The notes below the pieces were generated by a model that made no database searches, was not told the DNA's origin, and saw nothing but the letters and a program-made list of their open reading frames with translations. Below are positions 25,569 to 33,819 of a stretch of DNA of 64,000 nucleotides, one piece after another. Origin of the DNA: Blastopirellula sediminis (GTDB taxonomy: Bacteria > Planctomycetota > Planctomycetia > Pirellulales > Pirellulaceae); assembly GCF_020966755.1 (NCBI RefSeq), contig NZ_JAJKFT010000010.1, positions 2,692,720 to 2,756,719 of the forward strand. The letters are read 5' to 3'. The position numbers were made by a program, and so were the translations under genes. The stretch's first letter is position 1, and each line of letters starts with the position of its first letter.

Positions 25569-27401
25569 ATGGACCTGGATCGACTTCAGCGCTGCTATGC
25601 GATTGCCCGCGATGATCTTCTCGCCCAGCGAAATTCGCAGGGACATTGGATCGGCGAGCTGTCGACTTCGGCTCTTTCGACGGCGACGGCGGTCAGCGCC
25701 CTGCAGCTGGTCGTCCGCAATGATCCGTCGCAAACCGAGCTTTTGCAGCCGCTGATCGAGGGGGGAGTACGCTATCTCCGCGAAAATCAAAATCCAGACG
25801 GCGGTTGGGGAGACACCGACCGCAGCTATTCCAATATCGCCACCACGATGCTGGCGGTCGCCGCCCTGACGATCGCCGATCGGGGCGAAGAACTCGCCGA
25901 TCAGATCGCCTTCGCCGAGAACTACATCGAAGCGCATGGCGGGCTTGCGGGACTCCGCCGTCGGTACGGCAAAGACAAGACGTTCGCCGTCCCGATTTTG
26001 ACGAACTACGCACTCGCGGGACTGGTCGATTGGCGCGAAGTTTCGCCGCTGCCGTTTGAGCTCGCTTGTCTGCCGCAGAAGTTTTACAAGCTGGTGAAGC
26101 TGCCGGTCGTCAGCTATGCGATTCCGGCTTTGGTGGCGATCGGGCAAGCGCGGTACTTCCATCGTCCTCCGCTCAATCCGCTGATGCGCGGGCTGCGTGC
26201 GGCGGCGGTGAAGAAGAGCTTGTCAGTACTTACGCGGATGCAGCCGGCCAGCGGCGGTTATCTGGAAGCGGCGCCGCTGACCAGTTTCGTGGTGATGAGT
26301 CTGGCGAGTATCGGGCAAGCGAAACATCCGGTCGCAAAAAATGGCGTTCGGTTTTTGATCGATTCCGTTCGCCCCGACGGAAGCTGGCCGATTGATACGA
26401 ATCTGGCCAACTGGGTGACGACTCTTTCGATCAATGCGCTGGCCAGCGGCGGCGATGATGTGGCGCAGCTCGATTGCTTGCCGTGGGTACTGTCGAACCA
26501 ATACCAAGAGGTTCATCCCTTTACCGGCGCCGATCCGGGCGGTTGGGGTTGGACCGATTTAAGCGGTTCGGTTCCCGATGCGGATGATACGCCGGGGGCT
26601 ATGTTAGCGATCGCACATTTTTTTCATTCCCCGACCAGCGACAATAAGACGCGTCAGCAAATCGCCGCGGCGGCGCGCAGCGGAGCGCGTTGGCTGCTCG
26701 ACTTGCAGAACGGCGACGGCGGTTGGCCCACCTTCTGCGAAGGTTGGGGAACGCAACCGTTTGACCGCAGCGGCAGCGATTTGACGGCGCATGCGATTCG
26801 TGCGCTGCATGTCTGGCGCGACGAGCTAATGGACTTGCCGATCGAGCGGGCGATCGAGCGCGGGTTCCGTTACTTGCAAAAACAACAGCGAGAAGATGGT
26901 TCGTGGTTGCCGCTGTGGTTTGGCAATCAGGACCAGCATGATGACGAGAACCCGATTTACGGGACGGTGAAAGTTTTGTTGGCGTACCGAGATCTGGGAA
27001 AAATGAGGAGCGACCCGGCCCGCAAAGGGGTCGCGTGGCTCGCATCGCAGCAGAATTCGGACGGCGGATTTGGGGGTGGAGCGAGCGTTCCCACTCTTTG
27101 CGGGGGGGCGACCCCGAGCAGCGTGGAAGAGACCGCGCTGGCGGTCGAAGCCCTGCTGGGAGCGGACAAACGCGATATTTCGCCCGAAATTCTCCCCCAA
27201 GCGATCGGTTGGCTCTGCGACGGGGTTGAAGAGGGAAGCTACGTAAACTGTTCGCCAATCGGTTTTTACTTCTCGAAGCTGTGGTATTATGAAAAGCTCT
27301 ACCCGAGAGTCATGACGGTTGCGTCCCTGGGCGCCGCGCTGCAAGCCTTCGCCAGCGTCCCGCCTGCGCCAGCGACAGCAACCACGATTTCCGATCAGTA
27401 A
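25569..27401 (+). CDS. Class II terpene cyclase, squalene-hopene cyclase-like
   Basis: About 610 residues of the squalene-hopene cyclase fold, which protonates and cyclises linear isoprenoids. The protonating motif PDADDTPG is at about 336-343, as in DxDDTA of SHC. At least five QW repeats are visible (QNPDGGWG, RPDGSW, QNGDGGWP, QREDGSW, QNSDGGFGGG). It is slightly shorter than typical SHC (about 630-720). The ATG at 25569 starts the conserved MDLDRLQRCYAIARDDLL; a TTG at 25551 adds six residues. Ribosome site not obvious. The prenyl synthase follows 13 bases later, so both are likely one operon. Whether the substrate is squalene or another polyprenyl chain is open. Confidence 0.85.
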   Translation: MDLDRLQRCYAIARDDLLAQRNSQGHWIGELSTSALSTATAVSALQLVVRNDPSQTELLQPLIEGGVRYLRENQNPDGGWGDTDRSYSNIATTMLAVAALTIADRGEELADQIAFAENYIEAHGGLAGLRRRYGKDKTFAVPILTNYALAGLVDWREVSPLPFELACLPQKFYKLVKLPVVSYAIPALVAIGQARYFHRPPLNPLMRGLRAAAVKKSLSVLTRMQPASGGYLEAAPLTSFVVMSLASIGQAKHPVAKNGVRFLIDSVRPDGSWPIDTNLANWVTTLSINALASGGDDVAQLDCLPWVLSNQYQEVHPFTGADPGGWGWTDLSGSVPDADDTPGAMLAIAHFFHSPTSDNKTRQQIAAAARSGARWLLDLQNGDGGWPTFCEGWGTQPFDRSGSDLTAHAIRALHVWRDELMDLPIERAIERGFRYLQKQQREDGSWLPLWFGNQDQHDDENPIYGTVKVLLAYRDLGKMRSDPARKGVAWLASQQNSDGGFGGGASVPTLCGGATPSSVEETALAVEALLGADKRDISPEILPQAIGWLCDGVEEGSYVNCSPIGFYFSKLWYYEKLYPRVMTVASLGAALQAFASVPPAPATATTISDQ

Positions 27402-27414
27402 GGAACGTTCTCCC

Positions 27415-29265
27415 TTGGCCATTGCACCGATCGACTCCAACAGCGCAGACTCCGAGCCGGGCCGCAAGCGCAAGTCGCGTCGTCGACAGACGGCGCACTT
27501 GAAGCAGGTTCCTCAATCGAAGCAGTTGCGCGAGACGATTCGCGCCGCCTGCGTTGCGGTCGCCGCTGCGCTCGACAAGTCTCGTCCGCTGTCGAAGGAC
27601 GAGATGGAGAAAATCGTTCGCGATCTTTTGGCGAAGCTGGAGCAGCCTGATTCGTTCGTCGGCTGGACGATGGTGATGCTCGCTTCCGAATTCTGGCGCG
27701 ATCAAATCGCGGCGGTTCCGCACGAGCGCCGGTTGTTTCTGCTGCCGCACTGCCTGAAGCATGCCGAAGGGTGCCCGGCCGACTACGACCAGTTTGGTCT
27801 CGACTGCAAAACGTGCGGCGCGTGCAGCATCGCCGACTATCGCACCATCGCCGAAGAGATGGGTTACAAGGTGCTGGTCGCCGAAGGCTCGCCGATCGTG
27901 ATGAAGATCATCGTCAGCGGGCATGTCGACGCGATCGTCGGCGTCGCTTGTTTGAACGTCCTCGAAAAGGCGATCGACAAGATTCTGATGGCCGGCATCC
28001 CGTGCATGGCGGTGCCGCTCCTCTCGAGCGATTGCCGCAACACGTCGGTCGACGAAGACTGGGTCCATGACATGATCCAGGTGCCGCATCAGCAGCCGCA
28101 ACAGACGACCCGCAGCTACGTCCACTTGATGCGAGCCGCGTCGGCGCTGTTTGAAGAAAAGGAGCTGACCCGCTTGGTTCAGCCGCAGCGGAAAGGTCCG
28201 ACGCTGGCCGAAGTGAACGGCCATGGCGCCGCGGCGCTCGATCCGATCTCGGCGACCGAAAAGCTGGCGCTCGACTTTCTCGCGCGCGGCGGGAAGTACT
28301 CGCGCCCTTTCACCACGCTAGCCGTCTATGACGCGCTGACCGGCGGAGAGGGAACGACCGGCAAGGGCGCCGATCGCGTTGCGGAGTATTCCGATTCGGT
28401 CCGGCGAACCGCCCTGGCGATCGAAACGTTCCACAAAGCGTCGCTCGTTCACGACGACATCGAAGACGACGACGCCTACCGTTACGGCGACATCACGGTG
28501 CATCGCAAGTATGGCGTGCCGACGGCGATTAACCTGGGCGACTACATGATCGGCCTCGGGTATCGCCTGGTAAGTCGCGATCGCAAAGAGTTGGGGTGCG
28601 ACAAGGCGGCCCGGATTCTTGATTGCCTGGCCGACTGTCATATGCGTTTGTCGGAAGGGCAGGGCGCCGAACTGTTGTGGCGCGACGCTTCGGACAAGTC
28701 GCTGAAGCCGGTCGACGCGTTGAAGATCTACGCTTTGAAGACTTCGCCGGCGTTTGAGGCGGCGCTGCAGTGCGGCGCGATTCTCAGCGACGCCGAGCAA
28801 GACTATACCGAGCCGATGCGGCTCTTCGCCCGCCATGTCGGCATCGCCTTCCAGATCTTGAACGACCTGAAGGATTGGCGCGGCGATAGCGACAACAAAA
28901 TGTCGGCCGGCGGCGACGTGTTGGGTGGTCGCCCGACCGTCCTGTGGGCGCTGGCATTAGAAAATCTTAATGAGGCGCATCGTACAGAACTGATGGGGCT
29001 GATCGGCGATGATTCGCAGAGTGCGACGTCGCGAGTCGCCCGCGTTCGCGAGTTGTACGCGAAGGCCGGGGTGTTTGACGCCGCCCAGCGTTTGGTCGAA
29101 AAGTACCGAGCGCGCGCCGAGGAAATTGCCGATCAGTTAGAGCCGGAAGAACTGCGCCGACTGATGTATTACTTAGCAGACACCATCCTGGACGACCCGG
29201 CCGCCTCGCAACCGCCGGTCGTCGTCCATACGTTGACGACCGACCTGGCCGTCACCCCCGCCTAA
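27415..29265 (+). CDS. DUF116 domain fused to trans-isoprenyl diphosphate synthase
   Basis: About 616 residues from TTG 27415, chosen for AAGGA ten bases upstream; the open frame reaches back into the cyclase gene. A basic N-terminus (RKRKSRRR) leads to a DUF116 domain (about 35-225) with a cysteine cluster: Cys113, Cys120, Cys131, Cys134 and Cys137 (CKTCGAC), suggesting a metal or Fe-S site. Residues about 280-590 are a polyprenyl synthase with the first aspartate motif HDDIEDDD (346-353) and a weakened second motif, LNDLKDWRGD, in place of DDxxD. The fusion suggests that the DUF116 part acts on, or controls, the isoprenoid product. It is co-directional with the cyclase. Confidence 0.85.
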   Translation: MAIAPIDSNSADSEPGRKRKSRRRQTAHLKQVPQSKQLRETIRAACVAVAAALDKSRPLSKDEMEKIVRDLLAKLEQPDSFVGWTMVMLASEFWRDQIAAVPHERRLFLLPHCLKHAEGCPADYDQFGLDCKTCGACSIADYRTIAEEMGYKVLVAEGSPIVMKIIVSGHVDAIVGVACLNVLEKAIDKILMAGIPCMAVPLLSSDCRNTSVDEDWVHDMIQVPHQQPQQTTRSYVHLMRAASALFEEKELTRLVQPQRKGPTLAEVNGHGAAALDPISATEKLALDFLARGGKYSRPFTTLAVYDALTGGEGTTGKGADRVAEYSDSVRRTALAIETFHKASLVHDDIEDDDAYRYGDITVHRKYGVPTAINLGDYMIGLGYRLVSRDRKELGCDKAARILDCLADCHMRLSEGQGAELLWRDASDKSLKPVDALKIYALKTSPAFEAALQCGAILSDAEQDYTEPMRLFARHVGIAFQILNDLKDWRGDSDNKMSAGGDVLGGRPTVLWALALENLNEAHRTELMGLIGDDSQSATSRVARVRELYAKAGVFDAAQRLVEKYRARAEEIADQLEPEELRRLMYYLADTILDDPAASQPPVVVHTLTTDLAVTPA

Positions 29266-29309
29266 AAACTGCCCCACCGACTGACCTGTGGATTGCGAAA
29301 GGAGCGGAG

Positions 29310-29852
29310 TTGAACGACCGTCAACGCACGACGCCTGACCTGGACGAGTTGGTGCGGCTGTTTTACGACAATCCGAGCGAGTTGGCCGATTTCACCGAAG
29401 TTTCGGCCGCCGAGACGCCGGAGCCGTTCAAAGAACTGCTCGCGCACGATCACCACATGACCGTCACGGTCGAGCGATTTCATCAGTCGCCGGTCGACGT
29501 GCAAGTGCTGCAGACCGATACGGTCGGAGCGGCCTACTCGCGAAAGATTCTCCTCTCGAAGCAGACCGACGGCAAAGTGGTGCAGTTCGGAATCGTCCGA
29601 CTTCACTGCAATCATCTGAGCGCCATCGTCGAACAGGAGATCAAGAGCGAACGGATCCCGGTCGGCCGCGTCTTGATCAACCACAACGTCTTGCGTCAGG
29701 TGCAACTGACCAGCTTGTGGCGCGTCGTGCCCGGCGAAGAGCTGCGCGATTTGTTGGCGCTCGAGCCGGGCGAAGTAATCTACGGCCGCACGGCGCTGAT
29801 CTTCTGCGACGGCGAACCGGCCGTGGAGCTGCTGGAGATTGTGACTCCGTAG
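29310..29852 (+). CDS. Chorismate lyase-like protein (DUF98)
   Basis: 180 residues from TTG 29310, with GGAGCGGAG just upstream. The arrangement of MTVTVERFHQSPVDVQVLQT, then RKILLSK, IPVGRVLINHNVLRQVQL and YGRTALIFCDGEPAVELLE matches the chorismate pyruvate-lyase/DUF98 fold, which in characterised members makes 4-hydroxybenzoate from chorismate. Catalytic residues were not checked by alignment. It is 44 bases after the prenyl synthase and probably in the same operon, so a prenylated aromatic product is conceivable. Confidence in the fold is moderate. Confidence 0.6.
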   Translation: MNDRQRTTPDLDELVRLFYDNPSELADFTEVSAAETPEPFKELLAHDHHMTVTVERFHQSPVDVQVLQTDTVGAAYSRKILLSKQTDGKVVQFGIVRLHCNHLSAIVEQEIKSERIPVGRVLINHNVLRQVQLTSLWRVVPGEELRDLLALEPGEVIYGRTALIFCDGEPAVELLEIVTP

Positions 29853-29860
29853 TTTGAATG

Positions 29861-29970
29861 CTGGCGCCATGCTCTTACGGCGACTTCGACGGAAGAGCAT
29901 GTCTTCAGTGCGTTCTGCCAGGGCAAAGACATGCTCATCCCGCGAAGACGCGGCAAGAGCATGGCGCCAG
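29861..29970. repeat. Family B palindromic repeat, complete copy
   Basis: Perfect 16-base terminal inverted repeats CTGGCGCCATGCTCTT (29861-29876) and AAGAGCATGGCGCCAG (29955-29970) enclose inner inverted segments around GAGCATGTCTT and AAGACATGCTC. The unit lies nine bases after the upstream stop codon. Related copies are at 38041-38090 (half) and 59179-59277. Confidence 0.9.
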
Positions 29971-30117
29971 TCTGTTGGTGTTCGGCCTCTCTACGCCATC
30001 TTTTTCCTTGAATTTGTCTTTCGCCGGGCGCCGGGTTCTTTTAAGATAGGCGTTTAAACAACTGTTGTTTGCACTGGTAGCAAGCGACGCTTCGCCTCAC
30101 CCGCGCACGTCTGCATC

Positions 30118-30348
30118 ATGAAATATCTCATTTGGTCGCTCGTGGCGGCCCTGATCATCCTGCATCAGGACTTCTGGAATTGGGACAACGCCAATCTGAT
30201 ATTTGGCTTTCTCCCGGTCACCCTCTTCTATCAGATCTGCATTTCGCTTGGCGCCGGGCTGACCTGGTTCCTGGCGGTCCAGTTCGCCTGGCCGGCGGAG
30301 CTGGAATACATCGAGCAGCAGCTGGAAGAGAAAGAGGGAGAAGATTAA
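30118..30348 (+). CDS. Small membrane partner of a sodium:solute symporter (DUF3311-like)
   Basis: 76 residues with two membrane helices (about 3-20 and 30-58) and an acidic C-terminal tail (EQQLEEKEGED). Proteins of this size commonly precede sodium:solute symporters; here the symporter starts two bases after this stop. The pair presumably forms one transporter unit in the inner membrane. Confidence 0.8.
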   Translation: MKYLIWSLVAALIILHQDFWNWDNANLIFGFLPVTLFYQICISLGAGLTWFLAVQFAWPAELEYIEQQLEEKEGED

Positions 30349-30350
30349 TC

Positions 30351-31901
30351 ATGACGTTTGAACCAGGCGTAACGCAGCTTGTCATCATTTGCATCTACCT
30401 GGCGCTATTGCTGGCGCTCGGATTGTTTTCGAATCGCCTGTTCAGCGGTTCGAGCAAAGACTACATGCTGGCCAGTCACTCGATCGGTCCGTTCCTGCTG
30501 CTGATGTCGATCTTCGGTACGACGATGACCGCGTTCGCGCTGGTCGGTTCGACCGGCGAGTCGTACGTGGAAGGGGTCGGCGTTTACGGGCTACTCGCTT
30601 CGTCGAGCGGTATCGTTCACTCCCTCTGTTTTTTCGTCCTGGGGGTCAAACTGTGGTCCTTCGGCCGCAAGTATGGCTACACGACGCAGATCGAGTTTTT
30701 CCGCGATCGGCTGGAAAGCGACAAGCTGGGGATCCTTCTCTTTCCGATCTTGGTTGGGTTGGTGATTCCGTACTTGTTGATCGGCGTGATGGCCTCAGGC
30801 ACGGTGATCATGGCGGTGACCAAGGGAGCGTTTCCGACGTTTTTTACCGCGACCGGCGGAGGAATTCCTGGTTGGCTCGGCAGTCTGGTCGTCTGCGGCG
30901 TCGTGCTGATTTACGTTTTCTTTGGCGGGATGCGCGGCACCGCGTGGGCGAATACCTTTCAGACGATCGTCTTTATGATTCTCGGCGTGGTGACCTTCTT
31001 CGTGATCGCGTCGCAGATCGGTGGGGCCAAGGGGATCTGGGAAAACTTGAAGATTGCGTCGGAGTCGATTCCGCACGACAAGCTGGTTCGCGCCGGCAAT
31101 CACAATATGACCTACCTGAAGTTTGCGACGTACATGTTCGTGCCCCTTTCGGTCGGGATGTTTCCCCACTTGTTCCAGCATTGGCTGACCGCCAAAAAGG
31201 CGAGCAACTTCAAGCTGGCGGTGGTCGCTCATCCGCTGTTCATCATGATCGTCTGGGCGCCGTGCGTGTTGGTCGGAGCTTGGGCGGCCGGCAACCTGGT
31301 CACGATTCCTCCGGCAGTCCACGACAACCCGAATGCGATTTTGCCCTTCCTGGTGAAGAAATTCTCCAACGACGTGCTCGGCGGCTTTTTGACGGCCGGG
31401 GTGTTGGCGGCCATCATGTCGTCGCTCGATAGTCAGTTCCTCTGCGTTGGGACGATCTTTACCAACGACATCGTCGTCCACTACGGCGGCAAGGGACGGT
31501 TCAGCGATAAGCAGATCGTGGTAATCGCGCGAGTCTTCATTATTTTGATCGTCGCGATCACCTACGCTTTGAGCCTATTGGACAATCCGCGCGTCTTTAC
31601 GCTGGGGATCTGGTGCTTTAGTGGGTTCTCGGCCCTCTTCCCGCTTGTGTTCGCTTGCCTCTATTGGAAGGGGTTAACCAAGGCCGGCGCTTACGCCTCG
31701 GTCCTGACGGCGATTGGGATGTGGTGCTATTACTTTTACCAATCCGACTTTGCCCTGAACCCCGACTACTCGGTGCTGGGAATGATGCCGGTCGCCCCGA
31801 TGTTGCTCGGTTCGACGCTGGCTTTGATCGTCGTTTCGCTGATCACTCCGAAGCCGAGCGAAGAAACCCTGCAAAAGTTTTTCCCGGCCAAAGATTCGTA
31901 A
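30351..31901 (+). CDS. Sodium:solute symporter family transporter
   Basis: About 516 residues with 13 or so membrane helices. SSKDYMLASHSIGPFLLLMS in the first loop is typical of the SSS family, and GGMRGTAWANTFQTIVFMI is the sodium-site region seen in the pantothenate/proline branch. The ATG at 30351 follows the small partner at two bases and overlaps none of it. The frame open from 30132 is a shadow of that partner. The substrate (a carboxylate, amino acid or sugar) cannot be told from sequence. Confidence 0.92.
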   Translation: MTFEPGVTQLVIICIYLALLLALGLFSNRLFSGSSKDYMLASHSIGPFLLLMSIFGTTMTAFALVGSTGESYVEGVGVYGLLASSSGIVHSLCFFVLGVKLWSFGRKYGYTTQIEFFRDRLESDKLGILLFPILVGLVIPYLLIGVMASGTVIMAVTKGAFPTFFTATGGGIPGWLGSLVVCGVVLIYVFFGGMRGTAWANTFQTIVFMILGVVTFFVIASQIGGAKGIWENLKIASESIPHDKLVRAGNHNMTYLKFATYMFVPLSVGMFPHLFQHWLTAKKASNFKLAVVAHPLFIMIVWAPCVLVGAWAAGNLVTIPPAVHDNPNAILPFLVKKFSNDVLGGFLTAGVLAAIMSSLDSQFLCVGTIFTNDIVVHYGGKGRFSDKQIVVIARVFIILIVAITYALSLLDNPRVFTLGIWCFSGFSALFPLVFACLYWKGLTKAGAYASVLTAIGMWCYYFYQSDFALNPDYSVLGMMPVAPMLLGSTLALIVVSLITPKPSEETLQKFFPAKDS

Positions 31902-31933
31902 GTTATGTTTCCACTTGGATTTGCGAAAATCGT

Positions 31934-31952
31934 GCGGGTTCTCCTCTCCCGC
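31934..31952 (+). terminator. Weak hairpin after the symporter gene
   Basis: GCGGG, nine-base loop, CCCGC, 33 bases after the symporter stop. It has no U-tract, so termination is uncertain. Confidence 0.25.
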
Positions 31953-31962
31953 AGTTCGGCCC

Positions 31963-31990
31963 TTGCTGTCGGCCGCGATTCCGTTAAAAT
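31963..31990 (+). promoter_or_regulatory. Likely rpsR promoter
   Basis: TTGCTG and TAAAAT are separated by 16 bases, about 60 bases upstream of the rpsR start. This is a good sigma-70-like match in GC-rich DNA and gives rpsR its own transcript. Confidence 0.5.
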
Positions 31991-32050
31991 CTGAGGTTTC
32001 GACTCGATACAAAACAATCGCTAGTAGCATTTTCGAATTCGTAGGGTGCA

Positions 32051-32320
32051 ATGAAGCCTGCCAACCGATTCAAGGCTCGTAAACGGGCGAAGACCAAAGC
32101 CCGCGTCACACGTAAAGATCCGATCTTCGTCGACGGCAAGCGTCCGCGGCCGATGTTCGTGGATTACAAGGACGTCGAGCTGCTGAAGAAACTGACCAAC
32201 CGCCACGGCCGGATCGTCGGTCGTCGCAAGAGCGGCTGCACCGCGGTCAGCCAACACGCTGTGACCCAAGCGATCAAACGCGCCCGGTTCATGGCTTTGC
32301 TGCCGTACGTGAAGGACTAA
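32051..32320 (+). CDS. rpsR: Small ribosomal subunit protein bS18
   Basis: 89 residues, normal length. Characteristic segments are VDYKDVELLKKLTNRHGRI, RRKSGCTAVSQHAVTQAIKR and ARFMALLPYVKD. In most bacteria rpsR lies between rpsF/ssb and rplI; here it stands alone between a transporter and a thioesterase with its own promoter and terminators. The N-terminus is basic and lacks extra zinc ligands. Confidence 0.97.
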   Translation: MKPANRFKARKRAKTKARVTRKDPIFVDGKRPRPMFVDYKDVELLKKLTNRHGRIVGRRKSGCTAVSQHAVTQAIKRARFMALLPYVKD

Positions 32321-32331
32321 CGTCCTTTTTT
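32312..32331 (+). terminator. rpsR terminator overlapping the stop codon
   Basis: AAGGAC (32312-32317) pairs with GTCCTT (32322-32327), and a U-run continues to 32331. The loop contains the stop codon. The right arm can instead pair with AAGGACGT at 32332-32339, giving a competing hairpin. Confidence 0.6.
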
Positions 32332-32367
32332 AAGGACGTCGCGCCGACGCACGCTGCGAACGAAGGA

Positions 32368-32392
32368 AGCCTGCCCACCGTGCAGGCTTTTT
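32368..32392 (+). terminator. Second rho-independent terminator after rpsR
   Basis: AGCCTGC, seven-base loop, GCAGGCT followed by TTTTT. Flanking GCACGC and GCGTGC extend the pairing. It lies 48 bases after the rpsR stop and before the thioesterase. Confidence 0.75.
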
Positions 32393-32439
32393 GCGTGCGC
32401 TGATTCGAACCGAAACGCCAAGCCCAGCGGACTCGCGCC

Positions 32440-32862
32440 ATGCCTGAGGTTTATCACACGAAGCGACGCGTCGAATTTCGCGATACCGACGCCGCCGGCA
32501 TCATGCACTTCTCGGCGTTCGCCGTTTACATGGAGCAGGTCGAGCACGAATTCCTGCGCCATGTCGGGCTGTCGGTTCATACGCCGGACGGCGACGCGAC
32601 GATCAGCTGGCCGCGGGTTTCGATCCGCTGCGACTTTCAGAGCCCGGTCCGCTTTGAGGATGAGTTCGACATCTCGATCGTGGTGAAAAAGATCGGCGCG
32701 CGGAGCGTGACGTACGGCTTCGCCTTCTCGCATGACGGTCGCCCGGTCGCAACCGGCGAAACGACCGCCGTCTGCTGCCGCATTTTCCACAAGCAGCCGC
32801 CGAAGTCGATCGACATCCCTGACTGGTTTCGGGACAAGATCGTCCCCTATCTCGTCGCCTAA
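32440..32862 (+). CDS. 4-hydroxybenzoyl-CoA thioesterase-like hotdog protein
   Basis: 140 residues of the single-domain hotdog fold that hydrolyses acyl-CoA or aryl-CoA esters. The active-site helix is RDTDAAGIMHFSAFAVYMEQ, with the catalytic aspartate in DTDAAG. It resembles the YbgC and DHNA-CoA thioesterase group; in menaquinone-making bacteria the latter role is plausible. It starts a probable operon with the toroid protein (18 bases downstream) and the ABC genes. Confidence 0.85.
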   Translation: MPEVYHTKRRVEFRDTDAAGIMHFSAFAVYMEQVEHEFLRHVGLSVHTPDGDATISWPRVSIRCDFQSPVRFEDEFDISIVVKKIGARSVTYGFAFSHDGRPVATGETTAVCCRIFHKQPPKSIDIPDWFRDKIVPYLVA

Positions 32863-32880
32863 TACGATCGGCCTGCCGCG

Positions 32881-33804
32881 ATGAACAACTATCTGCCCGA
32901 ACTGACGGTCCGCATTGCGACCGGCCTGGGAGTGGTCGACGCCGAGATCCGTGATCGCCACACGCGGTTTATCGTCGCGCGTCAGCAGGCCGACGGCGGC
33001 TTCGGCGGACGTGAAGGCGCGAGCGATCTCTATTACACCTCGTTCGCATTGCGGTCGCTGGCGATTCTCGGCGAACTGCATGGGGACCTGGCCGAGCGCT
33101 CTTGTACGTTTCTCCGCTCGCGATTGGGTGGACAAGAGACGATCGTCGACTTTCTGTCGCTGATCTACAGCGCAGGACTCTTGGAAACGGCGGCGGGGCT
33201 CGACGTCTTCGCCGCTGCGGCCGACGATTGGCGATTGCAAGTCGCCGTGGCGCTGGAGAAACTGCGGCGCGACGACGGGGGTTACGCCAAGGGAGAGTTG
33301 GGTTCGGCCAGCAGCACCTATCACACGTTTCTGGTGCTGCTCTGTCTGCAACTGATCGAGCAGCCGATTCCGCAGCCGGAGCGAATCCGCGACTTTCTCC
33401 TTTCGCAAGAAGCGGAGGATGGCGGCTTTCGCGAAATCAAAGCGAGCAAGCGCGCCGGGACCAATCCGACCGCCGCGGCGATCGGGGCGCTGCGAATCAT
33501 CGACGCGCTGGAGCAGGACGTCGCCGATGGGGCGATCGATTTTTTGCTCGAAATGCAAAATGACGAGGGGGGGCTGCGGGCGAACACCCGTATTCCGATC
33601 GCCGATCTGCTGAGCACGTTCACCGGTTGCCTGACGCTGACCGATTTGGGGGCGTTGCACGAGATCGACACCGCCGCGGCGATGCGTTACGTTGAAGGCT
33701 TACAACAACCGGGCGGCGGCTTCTTTGGCGCCGCTTGGGACGAAGTCGCCGACGTCGAATACACGTTCTACGGTTTAGGCGGCCTCGCGATCTTGCATCC
33801 CTAA
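32881..33804 (+). CDS. Prenyltransferase-beta-like alpha/alpha-toroid protein
   Basis: 307 residues built from repeated alpha-hairpins with QW-like motifs (ARQQADGGFGGR, LRRDDGGYAKGE, SQEAEDGGFREI, EMQNDEGGLRAN, GLQQPGGGFFGA). The fold is that of protein geranylgeranyltransferase beta subunits and terpene cyclases. No DxDD motif and no clear zinc-site triad are seen, so activity is doubtful. Planctomycetes carry many such proteins of unknown role. It lies between a thioesterase and an ABC exporter. Confidence 0.8.
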   Translation: MNNYLPELTVRIATGLGVVDAEIRDRHTRFIVARQQADGGFGGREGASDLYYTSFALRSLAILGELHGDLAERSCTFLRSRLGGQETIVDFLSLIYSAGLLETAAGLDVFAAAADDWRLQVAVALEKLRRDDGGYAKGELGSASSTYHTFLVLLCLQLIEQPIPQPERIRDFLLSQEAEDGGFREIKASKRAGTNPTAAAIGALRIIDALEQDVADGAIDFLLEMQNDEGGLRANTRIPIADLLSTFTGCLTLTDLGALHEIDTAAAMRYVEGLQQPGGGFFGAAWDEVADVEYTFYGLGGLAILHP

Positions 33805-33819
33805 ACGCCCCGCGACGCC

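Noticed and set aside
29310-29852. UbiC for ubiquinone synthesis.
   Set aside because: Planctomycetes are expected to use menaquinone, no other ubi genes are present, and similarity is to the DUF98 branch.
32402-32411. GGTTCGAATC on the minus strand, resembling the T-loop of a tRNA.
   Set aside because: The flanking bases do not form a T-stem, and no acceptor or anticodon arm is present.
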